From assembly GCA_949987565.1 (NCBI GenBank), contig OX465121.1:7129177-7193176 (forward strand): 64,000 nucleotides of DNA. The letters are read 5' to 3'. The notes under the pieces were generated by a model that did no database searches, was not told the DNA's origin, and saw nothing but the letters and a program-made list of their open reading frames with translations. The position numbers and the translations under genes were made by a program. Positions 23,921 to 35,346 of the stretch are shown here, one piece after another (position 1 is the stretch's first letter; every line of letters begins with the position of its first letter). Source of the stretch: Luidia sarsii (taxonomy: Eukaryota > Echinodermata > Asteroidea > Paxillosida > Luidiidae).

Positions 23921-24112
23921 ATGCTCCTGACTGGTGCATCAATCGCGGCAAAGACTATCTGACAATTTGGGAAGGCAACCATCTACATGTACATTTCAAG
24001 GGCTAAATAGCTCAGATGGTATGCGCTGGTACCCAAAACCAGAGGTCTGGGGTTCAAGTCCCATTCCAGCCACAGTTTTCTTTGCCATTTCACACCCCCC
24101 CCCCCCATTTTT
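23921..24112 (+). mobile_element. tRNA-derived SINE, family 1
   Basis: Both pol III boxes are recognisable: TAGCTCAGATGG (24007-24018) and GGTTCAAGTCCC (24051-24062). CAGTTTTCTTTGCCATTT follows. The leader ATGCTCCTGACTGGTGC matches other family members. Confidence 0.8.
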
Positions 24113-25265
24113 TTTTTAATTTACAAAATGAAAATTTTTGGTTTCAATTTGGGATAGATGATGAAAGCCTGCCCACAAACTCAGGAACAAGTAATTTTCA
24201 GACTTTGCACACCCCCCCCCCAAAAAAAACAACTCCAGCTCAAATTTGAAGTACAGATGTATCAACTTCAGAATAGCAGAGACCTGCACGGCAGCACATG
24301 GCCAGAAAGATTAACCTATCAGTGCTTCTACTACAGGCCTACTGTATACACACGTACAGTAGATGTACAACATGTGCAGCCTTGCATTAAGCACTGGTAA
24401 TAAATCCCAGTGCCGGGCCAGCAATCCGACCGGCCGCACAAATAATTTGCCTAATGAATTGCGACGTGAAACGGCGGGCGCTGCAATTAATACCCTCCTA
24501 GTCTGTTTGGAGGGAAATCTTTGCAGCATCGCGTGTCGACCTCGATCCTCTCCTGACAAAAAAAAAGAAAGAAATAAAAAAAAAGCAACAACAATCGACG
24601 GACGGCCTGAGCAATGGGGGGTACTAATGAGAACGAGTTTGACGGGTCTAACGAGGTGAAAAAGAGAAAGGGAAAAATCTTGACGGGGATCTAAAAGGGG
24701 GGGGGGGGTTTGTTCACGACGTCGCTTCGGCACGTTTCACGTCGGCGCGACTGTCACATAAACAGGCGGAATGGATTCATGAGGCACTGTTAAAGAGTGG
24801 ATTTCTTGTCGACTGAAACGCTTTTTGTGCCGATTCGTTCGGCTGCCCCCCCCCTCGGAGCTTTTGAGAGTCCGAGAGGGAAACGAATAATTTGCTTCAC
24901 CAAATGAGCTTGCTGCATTTGCGGGCACACTGTACGGTAGCTCCATGTCCTACGGCTCACAGATTGCATAAGGCGCGAGACTCCCCCAGTCCGCACCGCT
25001 AAGAAGTGCACGTAAAATCAGAGGACATTTCTTAGGCACACCACTTTGCACGTGCTTGAGTGACGCGGCTTTTCAGCTTGATATTTCTGGCGTAATTCCA
25101 TCCGCCGGGGGTGGAAAATTTCGGCGGACCGACACCTGGGCTGGCCCATCAGAACGGTGAGGTGGGTCGGCCCGAGGTTTAATAGGCAGGCGTTGCCGTG
25201 GTGTTGACATTTTTATCCGGCGATTTCAATCAGTCTTTCTGATGTGCAGCAGGGCGCGCGAGGCG
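24113..25265. other. No gene seen; GC/CpG-rich non-coding islands
   Basis: 24405-24545 and 24715-25260 are GC/CpG-rich inside an AT-rich, repeat-laden region. They include homeodomain-like CTAATGAATTG and GCAATTAATAC sites (24453-24495) and have no splice-bounded coding frame. They are candidate conserved non-coding elements. Confidence 0.4.
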
Positions 25266-26825
25266 ACTAGCGTGTGCTTTGTACATGCACACGTACAGGT
25301 ACATGTACATGTACATGTGTACAGTGTATGTATGCGCATTGCTTTAGATGAAGCAAAATGGAATCACGCAGTCCGTACTGCCTCTTGACAGGAACGAACC
25401 AAATTCTACCGACGAACTGTCACACTGACAGTGAATTAATCGGTAGGTACCTTGATACATGTAGTTCATGGTCACCAGTTGTGACACATGAACTACATGT
25501 ACATATGTACATGTACCAAGGTCGGGTCTACTGGAGATTGTAGAGTGCTGGTTACTGTACACTGTAATATGTGTATGGGCGTGAATCTAGTGCCTTGTGG
25601 AGACCTACATGTACATGTGTGTAGTCCAATTGGTTGAATAGGTCTCCACAGGGAAATTGTAAAGGTGTACATGTAGGCCTATAGGTCTCGACAAGGTTTT
25701 CACGAAATTTAGAAAATGTACAGACTTATGTACCGGTAACTCAAAAAGGGGAAATTTGTGATGGGAAAGAATCTGTTGTGGATACATGCACATGTTAAGG
25801 GACATACATGTACAGTATGGTCCAAATTTCTGCCCAAGAAAGTGAATGTGGTTGTAATGGTACAATAGTTTCACACTTGGCTGTTTAGTGCACACAATTG
25901 TATTGTGATCTGTACAGTACATGACAGGAACTTAGACAACTTGGGCATACAGTATACGGTACATGTGCATGTTAAAAAAGTACGTGTACAGTACTTCAAG
26001 TTCCCAGTATTTCTAATTTGTACTCAATATGGTTGCAACCCTGCCCATTGACGTGGGTTACCAATAGCACTACCCATACTGTACATGTACACATACGTCA
26101 TGCACTGTGATTTCTCCGAGTTGATTCACAGAACAAAGTCCGTAAACCATATCATATTCTATCCTCGGCGTCTCAGAGTGCAATGGTGGGGGTTTTTATA
26201 TCTTTAATCTTCTCCCGTTTCTCAATCGTCCTCACAACAACGCCTGCCCCCCCCCCACTCCAACAGCCCCTCGTCTTGCCAGAATGACGTCAAACAGTGC
26301 GCAACGCCAGCAACACGACCGCAGCTCGCAGGAAAGCTAATCAAATCAGTTTAGCGTTTATTTAGACTGAACGAGCCTCTAATAAGAAGCTGCAGTGCCA
26401 AGAGTAAACAGCGGGGGAAAAAAAAAAATTGAGAGCTAGACCCCGCCAAACAGAAATCTTTTTCTTCTTTTTTATTGGCTTCGACCGTCTTCCAATTTGA
26501 CATTTTTCTCTAGCTCAAGAAATCTCTGTGCATATACCGAGCAATCAATAAGTTCAAGGAGGGGGGAGGGAAGGGGAAGGGGAAAGGGATAGTCGGCAAG
26601 ACGGATAAGGGTCAATTTGAGAGAGGCAAGGACTCATAATATTCATGCGAGAATTATTACCAGCGTACAGTACCGGTACATGTAGATCCACCACTATGCA
26701 GTGGGGTTACATTACATGTACAAAGTACGTCATCGAGACGACTGCTTGTGTGCACTTGTGCATTGATTCCATTGAAACAGAATTTTTGACACAGTACAGT
26801 GAGTGTACAGGTCGTAAATTCTAAT
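25266..26825. other. No gene seen; scattered TGTACA clusters
   Basis: Short ACATGTACATGT clusters (25287-25325, 25490-25520) and inverted pieces such as ACATGTAGTTCATG/CATGAACTACATGT (25457-25499). No exon supported. Confidence 0.5.
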
Positions 26826-26990
26826 TACAACAGAGAAAAGTCAATTTTATTTGGCTTCACTTTTCTCAAAATGTAGTGGGCCTGACGTTTGGATCCTAGC
26901 AGGACCTTTCTCAACTAGGCAGATTTGAGATTTGCATTTTGGTAATTTTAGTCACTAAGCAGTTTGCAACATTTTGTAATTCACCTAAAG
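26826..26990 (-). repeat. Family A repeat copy
   Basis: Shares its leader with 22320-22365 and carries the CCTAGCAGGACCTTTCTC terminal motif at 26895-26912. The following GATTTGCATTTTGGTAATTT resembles 2996-3040. Confidence 0.7.
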
Positions 26991-27059
26991 ACACAAAAGT
27001 TAACGAGTAAAAGTCAGACATATACATGTACACATAAATTATGGAAATCTGCATAAATG

Positions 27060-27720
27060 TTGGACATGAACATGTGTACAGTACTGTGTTGTTTTATTTG
27101 CAAGTACTGTACACTGTACAATGTACATGTATAGTGTACATGTACAGTACCGGTACATGTATACATGTAATACAGTACATGTACTGTACATGTATGTACT
27201 TGCCTGCATCACAATGTAAAACTACATTACATAATGTACATTTACATATTACGCTGCATTTGTTTTCAAAAAAACTGGGTATAATCATCTGTTTGTATTC
27301 AGCTACATTGTACATGTGTACTATTGATATTAATGATAGTTATGGTTAGATATTAAAGCGGTATAAACATTCGGCTGTGGAACCATACTGCAAATACATT
27401 ACTTATACATGTACACGTATAATTGATCACATAGAAAGGTGTACAGTGTACAGTGTATGTTGACATGACCTTGTCAGTCATTGACACCGTATGTACATTT
27501 GTAGAATAAGTTGCAGCATTAATATTACATGTACATGTGTAGTACACTGTACAGTACATGTGAACAGCGTGGGTTGCAATGACAAAGTTTTATTTTCCGC
27601 CAATTCCAGTATCGATTCACACAGCAAGTAAGACACTTGCAGAAACACAAGCAGTTGAATGTAGTACATGTACATGTACATATACAGTATGTACAAATGT
27701 ACTGCATACTCTAAAACCCT
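27060..27720. repeat. TGTACA hexamer repeat clusters
   Basis: Clusters at 27085-27200, 27405-27460 and 27525-27690 with intervening AT-rich sequence. No gene. Confidence 0.9.
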
Positions 27721-29330
27721 ATCAATAATTTCTACAAAACGTAGTTCGACCAACATACATGTACTATTACTGTAATGACTCAATGCTTGGCATGAGAAAA
27801 AAAAATTTGAATAAAAACTATCAACATCAATCAATGTAAACACAACACAACAAATTGCTATCACAAGTGTTGTTTAAAATAACCAGCAGATAAGATTATT
27901 CCAGATGGGAGACAAGTAAACTGTACTGTATGTGACGGTATGCACATGTTCTTGCAATCATGTTTTTTTCATATTTCTCGGTTCACTTGACAAAAAATAA
28001 GCGCGCGATTTTTTTTTTTTCGTTCAAAATTCCCTTTTATCGATGGCCAGGGGCAAGATGGCCACTGAGCCATTAATGTGCATGACTGAGAATAAATGTG
28101 TCGGGCAGCGTTTTCAAGCTGCATTATTTTTAAACCGTGGGCCGACCCATCTCACACTGGCCGGCCACCTCGGGGTTTTTTTTGTCTGCAAAACCTGCCA
28201 CCTCTGGCGTCCAGAAAACATGCTCGATCCCCCCCCCCCCAAAAAAAAATGGTCACAAATAGGCCCTGGAGCAGGCAAAGGGATGATGAGGATGGTTCCT
28301 TACGCATACATTCAGGCATGCAACTCTTGAATTGTAAAAAAAAAAGAAGAGGAAAATGTCCGAATGAAACTGCGAGCGCGAAGCACGAAGCCCTTACGGC
28401 GTGGGGTTTGGATTCTAGATGCTCTGTGGTGCATTCTGAGCAGTTTTTGACCACTTATGACTTTAGCTGAGTGACAGATTTTAACCTTTTTCAAGGCATA
28501 CACCCAGAAAATTGAATTTTTGTTTACACAAAATGAAAAGTAAACATCAAAGTTTTCTAACCTGATCTCAGCATGTGTTTTTAATAATAGTTAGGGGAGA
28601 AGAAATATCCATTATTATTTTTTTAATTTTTGTTTTACGGATTGATTTTTTTTACGGCCGAATGTTAATTTTTTTCAAAGTTTACACATGGTTTAGGCAG
28701 AAAGGTCTTGCTAAGATCGAGACGTCAGTCCCTCCTCAATTTTGAAAAATCATTTATTTAGCAAATTATCAGTTTGGCCACCTCAGATTCATAAAAAAAA
28801 AACTCCGGTGGGAACGCTGGAATTGGTGTACACATAATGTACATACAATTCTCACTCTTGTTTATTATTGCATACCGGTACCAGCAAGGTGCTACTAGAG
28901 CCTTTTGATAGACCTCACCATGATACCAGCAACTGATAAACCCTGTTGTGGACTCTACCCCCACTGATCTAAAGGGGATTAGAGGTTAATCCCCCAACCC
29001 AACCACTAATCCCTGCCACTAATCAGGCATGCAGACAAGCCACTCAATAATCACAGGTCCCTAAATAATTATATTCATCTCAAAAGCCTGTCAAGTATGC
29101 ATAAATGTGTACCTACATCATTTCACTTTGACAACATTCTTACGGCTACTCTGCAAAACGAAACATCCCACGTTGCTTGGAAAGAACCAATTTCATTATC
29201 GGCACTTTATTGTACGCAATCCTGTTACATGGTGTACATTATCCCACGCTCAAGGAACATAATCCAATATGGGGTGCGAGGGAGCACAAATGTGAGATAT
29301 TAATTCACTTCAATCCAATCGATATCCCAA
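27721..29330. other. No gene seen; family A relic at 28697-28740
   Basis: AT-rich sequence with a diverged family A motif (GAAAGGTCTTGCTAAGATCG). The 28040-28230 stretch is GC-balanced but has no supported exon. Confidence 0.5.
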
Positions 29331-29334
29331 CCCA

Positions 29335-29705
29335 TCATACATGTACATGTACATGTGGTTACAGTACTTACAGTAGTTGATACATCCATGTATGGGTGTA
29401 CTGTACGTACACTCTACACGAGTGTATGTACCGTACATTGTGTGTACAGTACATACATACTGTACATGTACATGTACATGTACGTGTACATACACATGTA
29501 CATGTACATGCATGTACATGTACATTACATGTAAAGTGTACATGTGTGTATGTACATGTAGTACATTGTGTACGTGTACAGTATGTACACAAGTACATGT
29601 ACATGTACATGTACATGTAGTCATGTACATGTTCAGTATGTAGTCAAGTAAATGTACAGTGTACACACATGTAGATACAATGTACGTGTACGCGTGTATG
29701 CGCAT
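29335..29705. repeat. TGTACA hexamer repeat region
   Basis: Dense ACATGTACATGT runs with ACACGTGT and GTACGTGTAC variants. Confidence 0.95.
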
Positions 29706-30060
29706 TACATTGTAAACCTGGACAACTGTACGGTATCTTTAAGCGCACAATGCCAACAAGTCTTCACAGTGAGAGACAAAGCACACGGTGTCAACGCAAA
29801 CATTTCTACCCCGACAAATGTCGGCGGACAAACATACAATGTACAGCACGTCCTCCAACCACAGCTGGAACAACACGCATTTCTGGGGAGCCCCGATTTC
29901 GAGGTTCGCCGGCACAGCACGCCGATCAATACCGTACACAGCCGGCTGGCAATAATACGCTCAAAGAGTTTAATGGCGAGCTGTGGGCCAATCCAAAGAG
30001 GTTCTGTGGCTGCGGCTACGGCTAGAAAACACACACGCGTCTATGAGGGAAATGGCTGCA
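29706..30060. other. GC-balanced island, open on both strands, function unclear
   Basis: Contrasts with the flanking repeats in composition. Open frames exist on both strands (for example 29750-30025 plus), but none has a family match I recognise or a clean splice pair. It is either a non-coding element or part of an exon I cannot delimit. Confidence 0.35.
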
Positions 30061-32944
30061 GCCACAAGCTACAGTACATGTACAATGTAGCCACTACCAT
30101 AGCCACTAGAGAATCTAGCCATAGTCTTACATGATTACATGTAAGTTACATTACATGTACTGTACTCACTTGCCACTGGTCTGAAATGGAGTCTGGAGGG
30201 TTAAAACTAAAAGTTAGAAACGCAGCCAGACAGTAAATAAGGGATTGGACAGTATGTACATGTACATGTACATGGTGTACATGTATGTACTGTACACGTA
30301 CAATTATGGACTATGCACTCATTGAAGGAAACCATGAAGGATCAGGTTATTGACTAATGTACAAAAACCAACACAAACATTAATATTACAGAAGATTTGT
30401 GTAGGCCTATAATAATAATATGAGGTACATTGTACATGTACATGTATAGGAATAAGAAGACACTATTCATCCACGGGCCAACCGGCAAAGGCCCGGATTT
30501 TGGGAAACTTTGATCTACACGTATTTTACAGTGAGTTGCTTTTCATTATGTAATCTGACAAAAAGTGACAATCCATAACAACATACCTGTAATGGGTAAC
30601 ACTAACACTACAGGCTACCGGTAATTAACTTGTGACAATGTACATGACTGTAGCACTTACACTATTTGAATTTTGCATCGTACTACAGTACATGACTGTA
30701 TTAAAACACATTGTGTGTTGTGTTGTACATGTACATAATACATGTACACGTGTACATGTACATGTACATTACTGTCTGTACTGTACATTTTATGTAATTT
30801 AATGTAAACAAAAGCACTGTAGGCCTAACCATACTAGCATGTACACACTGTAGTACTGTACATGTACTTATGTAAAGTTCTGTAAAAGGGTACAAAGTGA
30901 AACCATGATGCAACTGTCTCATTGCCTGTCTATTCAGACAGACTGGCCTGAGTGTGTACAGCTTGCACGCAGGCCTACATGTACACATGTACATTGTACA
31001 TATAACTGTGGCCAAATTCCTTTTACTTATAAAACCCAGTGGGTGTTCAGATGTGACAACACAGCCTAATCCCGTGTGCACATACCAGTACCACCCTCTG
31101 TGATTGACCTTGTGATTCCATGTCCTATCGTCCCTCAGTCACAAGGTGTTACTAGGGCTGTTTTTCACCGAGGATTTTGTCTCCGGTTAACACAGGCCCA
31201 AAAATCGCAAGTCTATTGCATTTATGGTTAGCAGACTTTGTTGTCAAATGATACCAATCTCATACAACTGCTTGAAATGAAACTTGGAAACCACTTACAT
31301 GTACATGAATGCCTAGTACTAGCAGATGGCTTCCTTAGCCAAATGATTGATCAACATTGGTCTTATCTTAATCAGTTTGTCAGGTTTCTGGTAACCATGT
31401 ACAGTAGGTGGTCATTTGGCCATGGTTGCAGTTAATATTATCAGCCATTTGTCAACTGGCTTCAGTCTGTAATCAAAGGCACTAGCGCTAGCCGCTAGCA
31501 CAAAGTCCACCCACTGTTTGACCATGTAAATAAATGAACATTGTATGCACACATTCACATTGTATACATGTACTGTATACATGTACAATTGTTAAGCCTT
31601 TTCTTTTGGGACTTTTCTTTTGTGCCTTCTCTCTTCAGCCTTTTCTCTTGGGCCTTTTCTTTGGGGTCTTTCCCTTTAAGCCCTTTGTTTTGGGGCTTTT
31701 CTATACATTTTTTGGACTATCTTCATTGTGTGGCTGCCAGGCCAGACAACCATGCTGACCCCAACAATCCTCAAGTCAACACAGTGTTTTAGTACTGTAC
31801 ACTGCTGAACCCAACAGCCTGAGGACAACAGGCCCCAAAATTTGTTGGCTTCTGTTGGAGTCAGCAGGGTTAGGGTTAATAAGCAGAATAACAAGCAACA
31901 CTACGTTTCTGACCTGTCTTCAACAACTGTTTATTAAATACATTTTACACCAAAAAAAAGGCAATAATTTATATCTAAATGAGCTGTTACTTGAAATGTC
32001 ATTAGTCATCAGTCCAATCCCAGTCAGACCTTCCACCTGCTTTTGAGAATGGGTATTGGTTACAAGTTATACAACTAAGTCTAGGATCGAAAACGTTAAC
32101 TTAGACTTTAGAGCCCTCTTAGTCTTAGCTCTTAACCTCACCAAGATTTGAATATTTCAGGTAAATTTTTATACTTTTGTGTATAATCCGATTGTAATTA
32201 TGATATTTTTCAGGAGTTGTAAATTTCACCACAATTTGGCCTTGGGCCACGACAGTAAAATACATGCACAAAAATCAAATTCAAATCAAAATAAAACTTT
32301 AATGTAAAAACAGGAAATAATTGTTCAATACAACAGTGATACAACAACTTCCGTCCGTGATAATTATGTGCTGTTTGTGTTTCAGTCTTTGACTATGTGC
32401 TGAATTGTTGTGACTGATTGTGGTTTGAATCTCTGCTTCTTGCATAGTTCATTAGTTGTACTTGTTTGCTTGTTTTCTGTTTGTTTGGCTGTCTGTCTGT
32501 TTGTTTGTTGTTTGTATGGCCTTTGTTTATAAGATTGTACTTCTCTTCTTTGTTTTAATGTATGTTGCTTCTATGAATGATATCCATTATTTATTTAACT
32601 ATTTCATTGTAAATTCATTTATCAAATTGGTGTTTTGTTTATATCTCCCTGTAACTGGCATTTTGTTTGCTGTTGGATGAGATTAATAAATAAGAAAATA
32701 AGGAATAAGAAATAGACAATGCATTTTGTCTCCATAAGTACAGATCAATTGTAAATTTACATTTTTCCCCACCCTTTGTAACTTAAGTCTTTAGTTTTAC
32801 TAAAACAATTCCAGATGTAAATCACTCAAAAGCCAAGGTCAGTCCACGACATTGACAGATGTTATTGCTATGCTCGTTAAAATTGTTGACGTTCGTTTCT
32901 GGAAATACGCAGCATAAAAACGGGACATCTTTTTTATTTTAAAG
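30061..32944. other. No gene seen; TGTACA clusters and AT-rich sequence
   Basis: TGTACA clusters occur at 30250-30300 and 30720-30775. A degenerate CTTTTCTTTTGGG repeat (about 19 bp) lies at 31595-31705. The rest is AT-rich. Confidence 0.5.
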
Positions 32945-33056
32945 CTCAGGAACAAGGCACAAACGTCTCTCGATTCTCCCCGAAATAGAGGAAATCCCTG
33001 GAAGAGGATTTGTTTCTATGAAGGAATCATCACTGCCACCAGAATTTGGTGCACAG
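32945..33056 (+). CDS. Candidate coding exon of an unknown plus-strand gene
   Basis: This 112-nt segment follows a pyrimidine-rich acceptor (TTTTTTATTTTAAAG) and precedes a CAG|GTAAAA donor. One frame (incoming phase 2, outgoing phase 0) reads 37 codons without a stop, including RLSILPEIEEIPGRG and ending SLPPEFGAQ. It does not fit in phase directly onto the SLC25A51 exon at 35240, which needs phase 1, so a further exon or a different gene is required. I do not recognise the peptide. It could be a chance open frame. Confidence 0.3.
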
Positions 33057-34910
33057 GTAAAAAAAAAAAAGAGAGAGTAAAACTACAAGCCAAGGATTAG
33101 GAACATCACAATGCACCCTTCGGTCAAACTCAAATTTCATTATAATTCTTTCCGCGATTTTTTTATAAACAAATTCACTGAGTCAAAGAACGGGCTGCGA
33201 TGAGCGACATTCCGACGCTGGATGGGCCCAAAACTCGCCCGATGGAAAGGCTACTTACATGGCTGGTTTGTGGCAAAGATCCAATCCTGCAGAAGGCGTA
33301 GGAAAAGTCTCAACTTATTCTCCAAACGTTATGTTTCCGCTCCAGTGATGTGGTCGTACCACCCTTCCTCCATGTTGAGATGGGTTTCTGGTCTGACATT
33401 CTCATGCATTATTCATGAGCGAAATATTTTTCGTATGGCTTTGCCTGGTGCCCAGCGCAGCCGCTACTCTGTCCCGTGGTAGAATCGCGACCGGTACCAG
33501 TCTGGCGCTAAGCGGAACTTCGTGGACGACAGAGGGCGCTCGACTACTTTTGTGCTTTCAGCTTTTTTGAGCTATAAATCTCAGATTTTCGTAAAAAGGA
33601 CGATTGTTTTAATATTTGAGCAGATATAGATACGTGTAACATCGTCACTTCGCGAGCCTATGGTTACAAGAGGTCGTGTCCAAATTCAGTGACTTTTGTT
33701 TGAAAATAAAATTTTACAGCCTCTCAAATTGGACCGATTTGTGGTTGTAGCGCCCTCTATACCCAAAGATTTTTCTTTTCTCCGGGCATTGAAATAAATT
33801 GTTTGAAAACGGCCCTTTATCATCGCAAAATATCCTTGAAGCAACTTAAAATGGAAGTTCCGACGATTTCTGATGTTCATCTGGGCATCATTCTTCGAGA
33901 CTTGCTGCAAAACCCGACATTCTCTGCAACTTTAACGTTCCAATTTTCCATCGGAGGACCGCTAACCAGTCTAGCCCGTTACATGTCAATAGCATGTGAT
34001 TCCTATGGAAAAGTACATGTACGTGCACATGTTAAATACCATACGTTAGCATTGTACATGTACATGCACATGTACATGTACACATGAACATAATGTACAC
34101 TGTACATTTTGTTCATGTGCATGTAACTACTGTGTGATGTTTTGAAACCTTAAAATGTATTTTGTTCCACGGTCTGGACATCTCATGCATGCATAGTATT
34201 CGGCCCAGGGTGCAGTTTTCAATTCCCCGACACGAGGTGAGAGGCTCCGATCGGGGATTTCGTCCTTTTTTTGGTCACCTTGAACTTGACCTCAGCCCCG
34301 GCAAAAGTTGAACTTGAAGGAGGTGTGTTGATGGTTGTGCCAGGAATAGGGGGTTTCTCCGATCCATCGAGGTAGATTTTCACGTTGTATGTTTTCATTT
34401 TTGTTGTGTGTGTTTAGTGGGGGGGGGGGGGTCGATGGTTTTCGTTTGACATTCCTTCGCCATGTAATGTATGAATGATGTGATGTAGACATTATTCATC
34501 ACTGGGTAGGCAGGGGATGGTTTCATTTTGTTAATAAAGCGAAAGAAATAGGAATGTTTTTTTCAAAATTACCAGTGACCAGTGCACGTGCACATTGCAC
34601 TATTGCAAATTGCTGAGTGTACAGTAATGGTAAGAAATAAGGCTGCAGTGATTTCTTCATTTCTTCAATTCTAAGCTTTCTTGTTTTGTGTTTTTTTTTT
34701 AGCCAGGAATGTTCTAGCCTGTATGTTACTGAAGTGTTAGTGTTACTGTTACTAAAAGTGAATTATTTGTACCTGTAGCTAGGTAAATTTGAATTTGGAT
34801 TACAATAAAAACAACTTACTGTAGTCACAGCTAGTCATTATTTGAAAAGTGATTTTGAAGTTTACGTCAAACTAAGCAGTGTTTAGGAATTTTCCACCAT
34901 TTTTTATCAT
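33057..34910. other. No gene seen; CpG-richer patch at 33180-33540
   Basis: 33180-33540 is GC-richer and contains a 34-codon plus frame starting MSDIPTLDGPK (33200) and minus-strand splice-like motifs. It might be promoter or first-exon sequence for SLC25A51 or for a minus-strand gene. The remainder is AT-rich with a poly-G run at 34418-34431. Confidence 0.35.
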
Positions 34911-34919
34911 TTTCTTTAT

Positions 34920-35102
34920 CGCAGTGGCTGTTGTTACGGCAGTCGTCCGTGTGGTTCCCTGACTTGATTGTATTTCGTCAGCATTGCAGGCTGGTTTGAC
35001 CAGTCTATTAGCTGATAGTCTGGTTCCAAGAGCTAAACATCCTGACAACTACTGTGAAGTCAGGGAACCACACGGACGACTGCCGTAACAACAGCCACTG
35101 CG
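34920..35102. mobile_element. 183-bp MITE with perfect 46-bp TIRs and 9-bp target duplication
   Basis: Ends at 34920-34965 and 35057-35102 are perfect reverse complements (outer bases CGCAGTGGCTGTTG). The element is flanked on both sides by TTTCTTTAT (34911-34919 and 35103-35111). A 9-bp duplication with long TIRs fits Mutator-like (MULE) MITEs. It lies 137 bp upstream of the SLC25A51 exon acceptor. Confidence 0.85.
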
Positions 35103-35346
35103 TTTCTTTATTGCCAGAGGACGGAGATCTGATTTGACCAACTTTTGGCACATCTTATGAGGATTTCATACCTTGATATTTACTTGGATGCAAGATAGCA
35201 GAAGTTATAAGGTCATTTTTTTTTTTTTTTTTTAACAAGGCCTCGCTCAAAATCCGCCCCTATCCCTGTCCCGCCCCCCTGCATCCCCTACCGATGACAC
35301 CGAGACTGGATACCACGGCAACGCATCGCACCGTTCCCACAGCGAC

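Noticed and set aside
29652..30134. 160-codon plus frame
   Set aside because: First part is TGTACA repeat; the remainder is open in other frames and both strands, with no recognised domain.
33200..33305. Short plus frame MSDIPTLDGPK and minus-strand splice-like motifs
   Set aside because: Only 34 codons; the minus-strand acceptor/donor pair would define a 28-nt exon. Not enough evidence for either strand.
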